Positions 1 through 10,410 of a stretch of 27,835 nucleotides of DNA are shown here, piece by piece. Position numbers and translations under genes: made by a program. Every line of letters begins with the position of its first letter. Position 1 is the stretch's first letter. The notes below the pieces were generated by a model that was not told the origin of the DNA, searched no databases, and worked only from the letters and a program-made list of their open reading frames with translations. Source of the DNA: Reclinomonas americana ATCC 50394 (taxonomy: Eukaryota > Jakobida > Jakobea > Jakobida); NCBI GenBank assembly GCA_048213135.1, contig PS015177.1, forward strand, positions 5,393 through 33,227, written 5' to 3'.

Positions 1-270
1 TTCCCTTCACATGGATGTGTGATGGGCACACCGCAGTCGCGGAGCAGTGAGTCGAGCCAGGCCAGGTCGTCCACACAGGCACACAGAGAAAAAGAGAAGT
101 TTGTTGTCCTTTTCGAACACACATATTGCATTTCTGTTGTTCCCTTCACATGGATGTGCAGTTGACGGGCACACTGCAGTCGAGCCAGGCCAGGTCGTCC
201 ATGGCAAAGAGAGAGAGAAGTATGTTGCCCTTTTCGAACACACTTAGATGCATTCATTCCCTTCACACTC
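1..270. repeat. Imperfect tandem repeat, about 120-140 bp unit
   Basis: The segment starting at 1 (ttcccttcacatggatgtg) recurs at 140, and its first ten bases recur again at 257. Between them, copies one and two share the blocks gagccaggccaggtcgtcc and ccttttcgaacacac. The third copy is only a start. The rest of 270-521 is low complexity, with CA-rich and GA-rich runs, and I see no gene in it. It lies downstream of the eIF1A stop codon and may be intergenic or belong to a gene beyond the window edge. Confidence 0.75.
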
Positions 271-521
271 CCCTCCCCACACACTTGACTCGTTCTCGTC
301 GTTATGCTCCTCGTTTCCTTCCATAGAGCGGGAGGGGAAAACACAAACACGCGCACACAAGCATCGAGCAGCAGGAGGTGGTGGAGGAGCAGCTTCGGGA
401 TGCTACACGCAAAACACACACAACCATAAGAAACTATTGGTGCGCGCGCGGACACTCGCGCACACCACTCGACACATAGAGAGACGGAGAGAGAGAGGGG
501 GAGAGGAGTGATAGAAAGGGA

Positions 522-1448
522 TTAGATCTCGTCAAAGTCGAAGGCCTCGTCGGAGCTTTCGCCGCCCGAGTCGGAGGCGAAGGCGTCCATGAGGTCCACC
601 GCTTCGTTGATCTTGGCTGTCTCCGGCAGCTCTCCCCTGCTCTTGAGTGCGCGTGCCTCGTCGGGGGCGTACTTGTGGATGACGTCGGCCTTGTCGTCCT
701 GTGAGGGGGAAGGGAAGGGGTGGTGAGGGGAGGGTGAGGGGNNNNNNNNNNNNNNNNNNNNNNNNNNNNNNNNNNNNNNNNNNNNNNNNNNNNNNNNNNN
801 NNNNNNNNNNNNNNNNNNNNNNNNNNNNNNNNNNNNNNNNNNAAGGAGGGGGAAGGAGGGGAGGGGAAGGGGGAGGGGAGGAAGGGGGAAGGGGGGAAGA
901 GGAGGGGAAGGCAGGAGGAGAACAAGGGCAAGAGGAGAACAAGGGCAATTGGAGAACAAGGGCAAGAGGAGAACAAGGGAAGGAGGAGAACAAGGGCAAG
1001 AGGAGAAGAAGGGCAGGAGGAGGACGAGGGCAGGAGGAGGACGAGGGCAGGAGGAGGACGAGGGCAGGAGGCGGACAAGGGCAGGAGGAGAACGAGGGCA
1101 GGAGGAGAACGAGGGCAGGAGGAGAAGAACAGGGTTAGTGCACAAGAATGACGGCGACAGAGCGACGGCGAGGGAGGAGGGAGAGAACGGACAGAAAAGA
1201 GAAACAGAGTGTGACCTCATTCTGTCTTGCGTCACTGATCACACGACAAGCTGATTTCAACCCCCTCGCAGCTTCCTAAAGGACTGTAGATTAGGAGTGT
1301 GTATGTGCGCATCTGCGAGACGGACGAGAAAAGAAAGAGAAAGAAAGTGAGAGCACAAAGTGGCGTCATTGATCACAGAACGACAAGATATAATCAACCC
1401 CCGCTCTCCAGCTCCAAAAGAACGGTGAGTACGCGTGTGTCTTGCGAC

Positions 1449-1487
<39 letters not shown>

Positions 1488-2584
1488 GAGAGAAAAGAGA
1501 AGAGAGTACGCGTCATTGATCACAGAACGACAAGATAAAATCAACCCCCGCTCTTCAGCTCCCCAAAGAATGGTGAATACACAGTGTACGTGTGCGTCTT
1601 GCGACAGAGAGAGAAAGAGAGAACAGAGAGACAAGGAAGACGAGTACATTTGCATCATTGACCAAAGAACGACAAGATGATTTCAACCCCCAACTCCAAC
1701 TATCCCCCCTCTCTCCAGTGCACCCACATCGCGTGCACAAGCAACACAAAGAGAGACAAGAGTGCGAGAAGAGTGCCCTNNNNNNNNNNNNNNNNNNNNN
1801 NNNNNNNNNNNNNNNNNNNNNNNNNNNNNNNNNNNNNNNNNNNNNNNNNNNNNNNNNNNNNNNNNNNNNNNNNNNNNNNNNNNNNNNNNNNNNNNNNNNN
1901 NNNNNNNNNNNNNNNNNNNNNNNNNNNNNNNNNNNNNNNNNNNNNNNNNNNNNNNNNNNNNNNNNNNNNNNNNNNNNNNNNNNNNNNNNNNNNNNNNNNN
2001 NNNNNNNNNNNNNNNNNNNNNNNNNNNNNNNNNNNNNNNNNNNNNNNNNNNNNNCCTCCTCCCCTCACAATAAAAAGAATCAACAAAACACAACAGAAAT
2101 CCACTCTCATACACACTCATATTCGCCCTTTGTGTGTGTAAAGGGGACACTCACCTGGAAGTCACGCAATCCCAGCAGCACAATGTCTCCCACTTGAATC
2201 CACACCTTCTTTCGCAACTTGCCACGAATGTGACACAATCGCTTCTTCCCGTCAAAGCACTGCGCCTCAAGTCGCCCGTTGCCAAGCATACGCAACACTT
2301 GCGCGTACTCTAAGAGAGACACACAAACACACAAAGAGAGAAAATGAGTGAGACATTTCACACTTGCACACACTGACTTTTGTTTCTTGTCTGTTGTTCC
2401 TCACTTTGCTGTTATGCGCATGTTTCTCTGTGCGTGCCTCTCTCTCAGTGTGTGTGTGTGTGTGAGGAGGTGTCCCTGAAATAGACTGACCTTGGCCTTC
2501 CTCGCGAATGATCAAGTCGCGCTTGACTTCTGAGTGCGAGGTGCGGCTCTTGCTGTTCTTGCCAGTCTTCTTCTTCTTCGGCAT
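522..2584 (-). CDS. EIF1A: Translation initiation factor eIF1A
   Basis: eIF1A is the small OB-fold factor that helps the 43S complex scan and select the start codon on the 40S ribosome. Three exons on the minus strand join in phase: 2491-2584, 2155-2309 and 522-698, giving 141 residues (human eIF1A has 144). The lysine-rich start [10 protein letters not shown] is followed by the OB-fold with the family core [20 protein letters not shown] (about residues 39-58) and KLRKKVWI, then [17 protein letters not shown], and an acidic tail ending DEAFDFDEI. The basic N-terminal and acidic C-terminal tails are typical. Introns begin GTCAGT and GTGAGT. Intron 2 is 1,456 nt, holds two N gaps (742-842 and 1780-2054), a minisatellite and a tandem array, and is far larger than most introns here. 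The stop is TAA at 522-524. The gene lies 88 bp downstream of the next gene on the same strand. Confidence 0.95.
911..1131. repeat. 17-bp minisatellite, 13 copies, inside eIF1A intron 2
   Basis: Thirteen head-to-tail copies of a 17 bp unit such as gcaggaggagaacaagg run without indels. Variants interchange aac, aag and gac in the middle and a or g near the start. Copies 7-9 are identical, which suggests recent expansion. On the transcribed strand the unit is pyrimidine-rich. Reading frames through it are low-complexity artefacts, because eIF1A splicing removes the whole region. Confidence 0.9.
1231..1690. repeat. Tandem repeat of about 140 bp, four copies, in eIF1A intron 2
   Basis: The core gatcacagaacgacaagat, or a close variant, followed shortly by caaccccc, occurs in units starting near 1231, 1365, 1512 and 1653, so periods are 134, 147 and 141. 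Copies two to four also share gcgacagagagagag-type runs, and a (GA)n stretch at 1449-1505 explains part of the length variation. The array lies wholly within an intron. Confidence 0.85.
1780..2054. other. Assembly gap (N) in eIF1A intron 2
   Basis: This is a run of 275 N. Together with the 101-N run at 742-842 it isolates contig 843-1779, which is entirely intronic, so its orientation cannot be tested from coding sequence. Confidence 0.99.
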
Positions 2585-2672
2585 TCTTGTCTGCTCTCTT
2601 TGCTGTTGCTTGATAAAATCGGTGTGCGGACAAGTTTGTCCTATGTACATTTGTTTGCCACTTCGTGCCTTT

Positions 2673-4132
2673 CTAACGACTTGATCCGGCACGGACGGGC
2701 GCTTGCTGTTGTTGCTGTTGCTGTTGCTGTTGTTGCTGTTGTTGTGCTTGTTGCATGACGTAGTCCATCAGCGCTCGTTGCTGCTCTTGTTCACTTCGCT
2801 GGGCGAGCTCTTGTGCCTGTGAGATGGGTGGAGGGTGAGTGAGCGGATCGATGGGGAGATGAGGGTTGGGGGATAGTACGCGAATGAGGCAACTCTGGGA
2901 GGAAAGGAAGAGAGGGGAAGAGAACCGAGACCGGACAGGTTCGACAAGCATTGGAAACCACGCAAACGACGAACGAGCGAGGAAAGGAGGAAGGAAGAAG
3001 CGAGAGAACAAGAGAGCAAGAGAGCATGCACCCATTTGCAGACACAGTTGTGCAATCGTTTGCACCTGCCACAGAAGCCAAACAATCCGGCGGCTCAAGC
3101 TCAAAATGCACACCACAACAACGCCAACGACGAACTGGTGGGCGAATGGGAGAGGAAACGAGAGAACAGGCCAACAAGAGAGCGTGCATCTATGTACAGA
3201 CGAGCACAGTTGCACAATCGTCTGCATGTGCCACACAAAGAAACCAGACAAGCCGGATCATGCTCAAAATGCACAGAAAAACACGCCAACGACGAACGGG
3301 GTGGAAGAAGGGGAGAAAGGCGAGAGAAGAAGTTTGCTAGAGAATGTGCGGTTATTTACAGACACGCCTGGCCGCCAGCCGTGCGATCGTCCGCACTTGC
3401 CAGTCAAAAAAAACCGGTCACAAGCTCAAAATGCAACAGACAATACACCAGTCTCTCTCTCTGTCTCTCTCTCTCTCTGTCTCCCTCTCTCTCACGTGGA
3501 TGGTATGAGTGCACTCCCCGTGCACGGTCGCGCGAGCATCATCAACACAGCCACGCGAGCAATCGTCACGAAGAGGTCAAGAACGGATCGAGTCGTGTTA
3601 AAAATGCACCGTGACTTGTCACACGCCACGCACCAGGCACCACAATCAGCGCTCTCTCTGCGTGGAGATAGATCACAAGAGTGCGCTCGCCCTGCACGGC
3701 AGTACGCGCAGAACCGAAGAGCAACGAGGGCAACGAAGAACAATCATCGAGTCATGCTCAAAATGCACCAGACTGTCCGAGACAACACACCAGAACACAC
3801 CAGAAGCCACAAACGGTGCTGCTCCCTCGCTTCTGCCCTGTCTCCTCTCTTGCACGCACATTCTCTCTTCTCTCTCTCTCTCTCTCTGGGAGGATCGTGT
3901 GAGCGAACGCAGTCAAGACCGATCAGAGTCAACATCTGATCGAGTCATGCTCAAAGTGCACTCTGACACGCCACACACGCCACACAGCGCACGCTCGATC
4001 TCTGTGCGTGAGAAGTGATGCAGCAAGAAGAGTGCACACACAGACAAATAGAACAGCAAAAGACTGATGCAATCGCAGCAGACAGACGATGACGCAGTGA
4101 GAGTGTGTGTGCATGAGAGAGAGAGGGGGGGA

Positions 4133-4166
<34 letters not shown>

Positions 4167-4287
4167 GTCTTGCGGTTGAAGTGCATCGTGACGGAGTACT
4201 CCGACAATCACTGCTCCACTTCACCGCGAACAAGAACACAGTCACACTGTCACACAAAGAAGCACTCACTCACGCTCTCTCTCTCTC

Positions 4288-4331
<44 letters not shown>

Positions 4332-4630
4332 CACAAGATGCTCAGATGCACACAACGCGGTGCTCAAACATGACAAATCATCACCACCTCTGTCACAAAC
4401 TGAACAACATTTCACTCTCTCTCTCTCCCCTTCTCTTCTTCCTCTCACACACACAAGCTCACCTGTGCCACTGGCAACGCCACACCCAGCTTGGCATGCA
4501 CTGAGCCAGGCACCACCACAAACTCCGCCTCACCCCGCCTCCCGCGCACCAACCGCTCCTCCTTCCGCCGCCTCCACTCCTCCAACTTCAAGTGCTGCTG
4601 TTGTTGCTGTTGCTGTTGTTGCTGTGACAT
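2673..4630 (-). CDS. Small glutamine-rich protein, function unknown
   Basis: Two minus-strand exons, 4463-4630 and 2673-2816, join in phase 0 across a CAG|GTGAGC donor and a CTCACAG acceptor to give 103 residues ending in TAG. The start is chosen at 4630 because ATG opens directly into the coding run MSQQQQQQQQQQ. A basic charged helix (LKLEEWRRRKEERLVRGRRG) follows, then a short hydrophobic stretch FVVVPGSVHAKLGVALPVAQ. The second exon encodes a helical, Q/E-rich segment with a 14-residue polyglutamine run and ends VRAGSSR. There is no signal peptide, no convincing membrane segment and no family I recognise. The 1,646 nt intron is filled by a tandem array. It could contain a missed small exon, but none was found with good splice sites and phase. 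Support rests on two clean exons with matching splice sites; the function is open. Confidence 0.6.
2940..4020. repeat. Degenerate tandem array, about 163 bp unit, in an intron
   Basis: The block ctcaaaatgcac (often preceded by catg) recurs at about 3100, 3263, 3425, 3598, 3757 and 3950, spacings of 163, 162, about 173, about 159 and 193. The early copies also share gccaacgacgaac (near 2961, 3123 and 3286) and a cacagttg/cgatcgtctgca block. Later copies diverge and are interrupted by (CT)n runs at 3454-3493 and 3863-3890. The array occupies most of the intron of the glutamine-rich gene. Reading frames inside it on either strand change between copies, so it is not coding. Confidence 0.8.
4275..4328. 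repeat. (TC)n microsatellite
   Basis: A nearly pure TC run of about 54 bp, with one interruption, lies close to an (AG)n run at 4147-4168. Both are in the same intron as the ~163 bp array. Confidence 0.9.
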
Positions 4631-4670
4631 GTGTGCGCGCTCACAAGGAGAAGAGGAATGAAGAATGTGG

Positions 4671-5303
4671 GACAACGGACAGTCGCTCGCCGTTTCGAAC
4701 TGTCCGTTTCGCTCTTTTCTCGATCCGTAAGTGGCATTCGTGCGTGATAAGAACGATGCCTCGTAGGCGATCCTCTCCTCTTCTGCATTCTGCATTCAGC
4801 CTTCGTTTTTGTGCTTGGTGGACAACGGACAGACGCTCGCCGTTTCAGGACTGTCCATTTCGCTTTTACTCGCTACCACAATTGCATTCCTGATACTGAG
4901 AACGCAGCATACTAGGCAATCCTCTCCTCTTCTGCATTCTGCGTGCATCCGTCGTTTTTGTACTTGGTGGACAACGGACAGTCGCTCGCCGTTTCAGAAC
5001 TGTCCGTTTCGCTCTTTTCTCGATCCGTAAGAGGCATTCGTGCATGATTAGAACGATGCCTCGTAGGTGATCCTCTCCACTACCCCATTCCGCGTTCATT
5101 CATGGTTTTTTCATCCTCGGCGAACACGGACAGAGAATTCGAATTCGAAGAACTGTCAATATCCCTTTTTTTCTCACCATTAACGTTCCTGCATACCGTG
5201 CGTTGAAGCCGCCTGCATTTGCTTCTCTCATCCTCCACAAACTGTGACTCCATTCACTTCGATATTTGGAGGACAGTGGCGCTCGCTCTGTCCCACACTG
5301 TCC
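4671..5303. repeat. Tandem ~150 bp unit, each with an inverted repeat
   Basis: Units begin near 4671, 4821, 4970 and 5122 (periods 150, 149 and 152), and a fifth divergent hairpin motif is at 5271-5303. Each carries a hairpin. In copy 1 the arms aacggacagt (4674-4683) and actgtccgtt (4699-4708) are perfect complements with a 15-base loop. Copy 3 has the same arms at 4973-4982 and 4999-5008. Copy 2 keeps ggacag/ctgtcc. The last motif has ggacagtg (5271-5278) and cactgtcc (5296-5303). The array sits between the start of the minus-strand glutamine-rich gene and the plus-strand FHA gene, so it could include promoter elements, but that is inference. I see no other gene in 4631-5581. Confidence 0.85.
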
Positions 5304-5324
5304 ATGTCGTTGCTCTCTTCATTG

Positions 5325-5344
5325 NNNNNNNNNNNNNNNNNNNN
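5325..5344. other. Assembly gap of exactly 20 N
   Basis: This is one of three gaps with exactly 20 N (others at 12436-12455 and 19264-19283), which looks like a placeholder of unknown true size. The first exon(s) of the FHA gene are probably lost here, because the exon at 5582 needs upstream sequence that the visible spacer does not encode. Confidence 0.9.
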
Positions 5345-5364
5345 TACGACGTACGTACGTCGTA
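5345..5364. repeat. Perfect 20-bp palindrome at a gap edge
   Basis: tacgacgtacgtacgtcgta equals its own reverse complement. It abuts the 20-N gap and is followed by further tacg/cgtc steps and a long CA run. The palindrome may have helped break the assembly. Confidence 0.9.
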
Positions 5365-5371
5365 CGTGTCG

Positions 5372-5375
<4 letters not shown>

Positions 5376-5463
<88 letters not shown>

Positions 5464-5575
5464 TCTCTCTCTCTCCCTCCCTCCCACTCACTCACTCACT
5501 CTCTCTCTCTCCCTCCCTCCCACTCACTCACTCACTCACTCACTCACTCACTCACTCACTCACTCACTCACTGGC
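5376..5575. repeat. Compound microsatellite (CA)n-(CT)n-(ACTC)n
   Basis: About 87 bp of (CA)n is followed by two copies of a block of the form (tc)n-ccctccctccc-(actc)n, the second with a much longer ACTC run. The tract ends just before the cacacag acceptor of the first visible FHA exon, so it is probably intronic or upstream. Confidence 0.92.
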
Positions 5576-5581
5576 ACACAG

Positions 5582-8500
5582 TCTCGTTCTGTGAGCAACA
5601 AGCATGCGGTGCTGGAGTTTGCGAGTCGCCCGGGAGCGGCGGGCGGAGGTTATGTGGCCACACTGACCGACTGCAACTCACGCAACGCCACCTTTGTGAA
5701 CGAGCGACGCATCTCTGGCACCTCGGCGGTCGTGCAGCATGGCGATCTGCTGCGATTTGGCTTTGATAATGGTGCGATTTGGTGGAAGAGAGAGAAAGAG
5801 AGAGAGAGAGAGAGGAGGAGAGGAACAACAACAGCAAGACAACGAGGAGGAGAAGAAGGAGAGGAACAGCCAACGAGGAGGAGAAGAAGAAGGAGGAGAA
5901 GAAGAAGAAGAGCAGCGGCAGCAACAACAAGACAACGAGAAGAGGAGAAGGAGATGGAAGAGGAGAGAGGAGGAGGAGGATAAGGATATGAAGAAGAACA
6001 AGAACAAGAAGTAGAAGAAGAAGAAGAAGAAGAGCAACAGCAAGACAACGAGGAAGAGGAGAAGGAGAACAAAAAGAGCGAATCAACACTGACAGGCACC
6101 TTCTCCACACCCTCCCTCTCTCTCCCCACCCTCATTTCCCTCTCCTCTATCTCCACCCTCCTTGCCCTCTCCCCACCCTTCTTTCCCTCTCCTCACCCCC
6201 TTTCCTCATTCCCTGCCGCATCGCAGCATCATATCGATTTGAGATGTTGCCGGGTCAACGCAGTGGCACCATCGTGGCGACTGCCGCAGCGGCCGCTCGA
6301 GGCCGCCCATCATCGGCATCCGCCTCGCGACCGGCCGTGTCGGCAGTCAACGCAGCGCTGGCGCGTGGTCGTTCGTCGCCGGTGCGTGGCGCCGGTGGAA
6401 AGAAGGCAATTGCGGCACTGGCGCGGCCGCTGATGGCGGGCGAGCCGGAGCGTGTGCACGTGGGCAAGTCGGGATCGGCTGCGGCGCGGCAGGCTGGCGA
6501 GGAGGGTGGAGTGGTGGCCGATGCGTCGTCGTCGGCGTCGGCGTCGTCGGTGCGCGATCTGCCACGCAATGTGCCGCGTGCGTCGCCGTCTCCACTCCGT
6601 CGCATGCAGGATCGCATGCAACAGCAGCAGCAACAGCAACAGCAGGAATCACAGGCCATGGCCATGGGGTCGTACGATTCATCGCCCGACGAATCCAAGC
6701 CGCCACCGATTGCGCCATTTCGACATGCAAGTTGCGCCTGTCGCAGCCGCAGTCATGCGGCGTCTCTCTCCATGCACTCATCCTTTCGCGCGACTGCAGG
6801 TCGGAGCCGCGAACCACCCGCGCACTCCATCTCCTTCCCCACAGCAGCCGGTACGTCGTACTATGCCGGCGATATGCAGGTGGTGGAGGGGCCGACGACC
6901 GTGATGAATATGCCGCCGCCTGGCGATGCGACCAGCACCGCTCCTTCCGCTCCCACCACTCCCGTCTTGGCACCAGCAACAGCACCACCTCCCGCCTCTG
7001 TCCCATTGCTCACTGATTCGGCCTACGTGGCCGGATTGCACGAGCAGAGGGCGCGGGCCGAGGCGGAGGCACGCATGCTGCGCGAGCGGGAGCTGGAGGA
7101 TTTGAGACGGCGGGCATCGCTGGCGGAGACCAAGGACACACAGATGAATATGCAGCAGCGCAAGGTGGATGAGCTGCAGGCGCGTCTCGATCGGTTGGAG
7201 AGCTCGGGGAATCTGCAGGAGGCGCTAATGGCGCCGCCGTCACCTCCACTGAGATCCATGACACCGCCACGCATGATGTCGCCGGTGTCCAAGGCAGCCA
7301 CTCCGGGTTCGGTGCCGGTGCTGATGGATCAATCCAGCATGCGCCGACTGCAGGAGGTGTGCGAGCAGGCGCACGATTTGCGTGCGCACCTGGAGCGTGT
7401 GGCGTCGCAGACGTCGGAGATTCAGCGACGCGAGCCCAGTGTGCAGAGTCGATGGTGTGTCTATGTCACTGTCCACTCGCTTGCCTGTCAAGTGTGCCAA
7501 CACTTCTCGTCCGTGCAGGTCTGATGGCAGTGGATTTGGCGGCGTTGGCGGCGGTGGTGGTGACATGGGCGAGGACGAGAATCCACTATCCATGTTGGTG
7601 GACCTGCAATCGGCGCTAACGGCGGCTCGTGATGCACTGGCCATGCAGGAGCAGGTGTGCGCGACCAGAGAGATGCACACAAAGACGTACCTGATCTCTG
7701 ACGACAAGATTTGTTGGTGCAGATGAACAAGGAGCGCGAGGCGGCGGAGGAATGGAAAAAGGCCAGTATGCGCGAGTCTGGCATTCAAGTGGACACCATG
7801 CAAGCCGATCGCAAGGCTCTGGTCGACAAGAGTCTGGCACTGCGCTCGTTCATTTCGTTGCGCACTCTCACTTTGTCTCACTATGCGTGCATGCCGCGGT
7901 CACTGACACGACTGTGCACTGCAGTGATTTGCAACGCGACAATCAGAGATTACGCGTGGATGTGTACACATTGAACAGGCAGGTGGAGGGCTTGCGACGA
8001 GACCAGTCGGCACAGCGGACCGTGGCACTGAAGAAGGCGCTGCGGAAATGTCGCAAGGAGTTGTCGATGACGGAGGCTGAGGTGAGGGTGAACGAGAGAG
8101 TGATGGAGTGGAGAGACTCGGAACTGAATGAGTTCATGCTGGCAGTTGGAAACCATTTACGGTACGATGCGGGAGGAACACGGGGAACTGAGTGTGGCGC
8201 AAGCTAAGGAGATTGCTCGCTTGCGTAAGTTGATTGAAGAGTTGGTGAGTACGCTCTTCGCCCTCCAATATTTTGGTGACCTGCGCTGCTCACACTGGCG
8301 ATGGGTGCAGGAAACACGACGCACGCGCTCCGCACGACAATGGTCACGTCTGCGTGAGGACAATGCGCGGCTCACCAGTCGAATTCAGGAAATGGAGACG
8401 GGCGTGCGGGCCCATGTACAAACGGCGGAGGCGCATGTGGCTCGTGCCGACCGCACCATTGCTCATTTGCACGCTCAGCTTGCTGATGTTGCGTCGAATG

Positions 8501-10329
8501 TGCAGTGTGTGTGGATGAATGAGTTGCTAAAGTGGAAGTGTTTCTCTGCGTGCAGATCAGCGGCTCTGGGGACGATGCGCGCATGGCAGCCGCAGAGGTT
8601 CTGGCGGAGGAACTGGACTCGCTGGTGAGTTCCTCTTCCTCTCTATTTCTTTCTTTATCTCTTGCTTTCTTTCTTCTTCCCATGTATCATTACTTTTTGC
8701 TCGCTCTCCGCGTGTCGCGTCTCTTTATCAACATGTCGCCTCCCGTGAGCCTCTCTCACTTTGCTACCGCATCAGCGCGAACAACTGAGCGACGCACACA
8801 ACATGAGATTACGGGCCGAGACCGAAGTGCAGCTGTCGGAGAGTCGCGTCCGCGAGTTGCATCACGAGCTGGAGAGTGTGCGAGGTTCGTGGCTCCCCTA
8901 TTTTCACCATTGCTCTTTGCCTTCCTCACCTCCCTTCTCGCCCGGCAGCCTCCATGCGTGCCGATCGTGTGCCCCAGCTGGAGAATCTCGTCGAGGAGCT
9001 GCGCAGCGAGGGCTCGCCCGAGCGCATCCTGGCTCTCACCGAGCAACTGAAGGCCGCCCACGCCGAAGTGGCCGATCTGCAGGGCAAGAGTGCATTCCTC
9101 ACGGGCGAGTTGAGGAGAGCGCTGGCTCGCGAGAGTGGCAACATGGAGACGGACGAGCCGTTTGAGCTGCTGTGCCGCGTGGTGTCGGAGCAGGAGCAGC
9201 AGATCCGCCGACTCAACAACACGATCAAGACACTGCAGAACCGGCGGCAGGACTGGGCGCAAGAGCTCTCCATTGGTCGCACACCGGATGGCGAATTCTT
9301 TTCGTCTTCGGGCGCGAACGCGGCCCTTACGCCACTGACGGGCGCCGACGGCTCCGGCAGTGGCAGTGGCAGTGGCAGCGGGAGTTTGCGACCACGCTCG
9401 GCCTCGGCGCCGCGCTCGCGTTCCACGTCGCCCACGTCGTCGTCGGTGCTCGGTCCGCCCTCTGGAGCCATGATGCGGCATCAGGTACTGCGAGGGCGCG
9501 TGCACCATTATTTTCATTCTTTTTGTTTGTGCTCACCACCGTTGCACCACAGCGAGAACGATCGTCGTCGCGTGCGCAAACCGTGTCACAGCTGCTCGCC
9601 TCGTCGCAGTACAAGCCACGCCCCGGTTCACCCCCCGGCCTGCCGCCGTTTGCTCGCAGCGGCATTCCGACCCGCATGCGCGGTCGCGGAAACGGCAAGA
9701 GTCCGCTGGACGACATTTTGGAGTCGTACGGCACCACGTCGGTCGAGCCGGAGGCCGGTGCGGTGAACGGCGGTCGTGCGGGAGGTGGCGGCAGGAGTAG
9801 TGGCAAGCCAGCGTGGGCAGCCGGCAGTGGTGGCGCCGACGAGGACGCACGGGGAGTCGGCGAGGACCGTGTGGTCGACTCGGACGATGAGTTTGACGAT
9901 GTCGACGGCGACGACGCCATGTCGGAGACCGACCGGCAACACCTGCTGCACTCGCTCGGCGTACTGCCTTCGCAGTCGGGCAAGCCAGCCAGCAGCACGC
10001 TGCCACGGTGGCGATCGAATGCAAAGAGCGACAGCCTCGGAGGCACGACAGCAGCAGCAGGAGGAGGTGGAGGCAAGGGCGGACAGCGTGAGCTCGACGG
10101 ATTCAGCGTCGACTACGAGGACGACGACGACGAGGGCGGTGGCGAAATGGCGCGACCGTCGCTGGGCACAATCACCGGTGCAGTGTCGGTGCCGTCGCTC
10201 AGACCACCACCATCGCTCGGCGCCACGTTGACTGGCGGACCCTCAGCACCACCACCCGCTGTGTCAGGCACCCGTGTGAACACTGCTCGTCCGGCCTCGC
10301 AGAGAACGGCGTGGGTCGACGATCTGTGA
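5582..10329 (+). CDS. FHA-domain coiled-coil protein, FHAD1/CEP170-like (5' incomplete)
   Basis: An N-terminal FHA domain binds phosphothreonine peptides. FHA followed by coiled coils is typical of FHAD1 and of the centrosomal protein CEP170. Exons by eye: <5582-5771, 6227-6730, 6800-7454, 7519-7654, 7723-7847, 7925-8081, 8146-8244, 8311-8499, 8556-8624, 8776-8884, 8949-9484 and 9553-10329, about 1,181 residues plus a missing start. The first exon holds SRSVSNKHAVLEF, then DCNSRNATFVNERRI and QHGDLLRFGFDN, completed across a 455 nt intron by ASYRFEM. The usual N-G-T is N-A-T here. The first FHA strands are missing, probably in the 20-N gap. Next come a low-complexity A/S/P-rich stretch, several heptad-rich coiled coils (for example near 7021-7210 and 7925-9240), and a C-terminus with G/S runs and an acidic patch (SDDEFDDVDGDD), stop TGA. 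The 69 nt at 6731-6799 are open in frame but have a GTTGCG donor and CAG acceptor, so I treat them as a probable intron. A role at basal bodies or microtubules is inference. Confidence 0.8.
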
Positions 10330-10410
10330 GCAACGAGTGAAAACGGCGATTGTACTCTACGTCCTCTGTCATACACACGCACACGCTGACACACGACACT
10401 CAAGGCAGCA

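Noticed and set aside
434-1235. Minus-strand Pro/Leu/Ser-rich frames over the minisatellite
   Set aside because: They run across an N gap and the 17-bp repeat. Only 522-698 is coding, as eIF1A exon 3, and the rest is intron.
2940-4020. CRISPR-like array
   Set aside because: Repeats are long, degenerate and contiguous with no short unique spacers, and the host genome is eukaryotic with spliceosomal introns.
6255-7006. Minus-strand frames opposite the FHA/coiled-coil gene
   Set aside because: These are shadow frames of a GC-rich coding exon, with no splice logic or family match on the minus strand.
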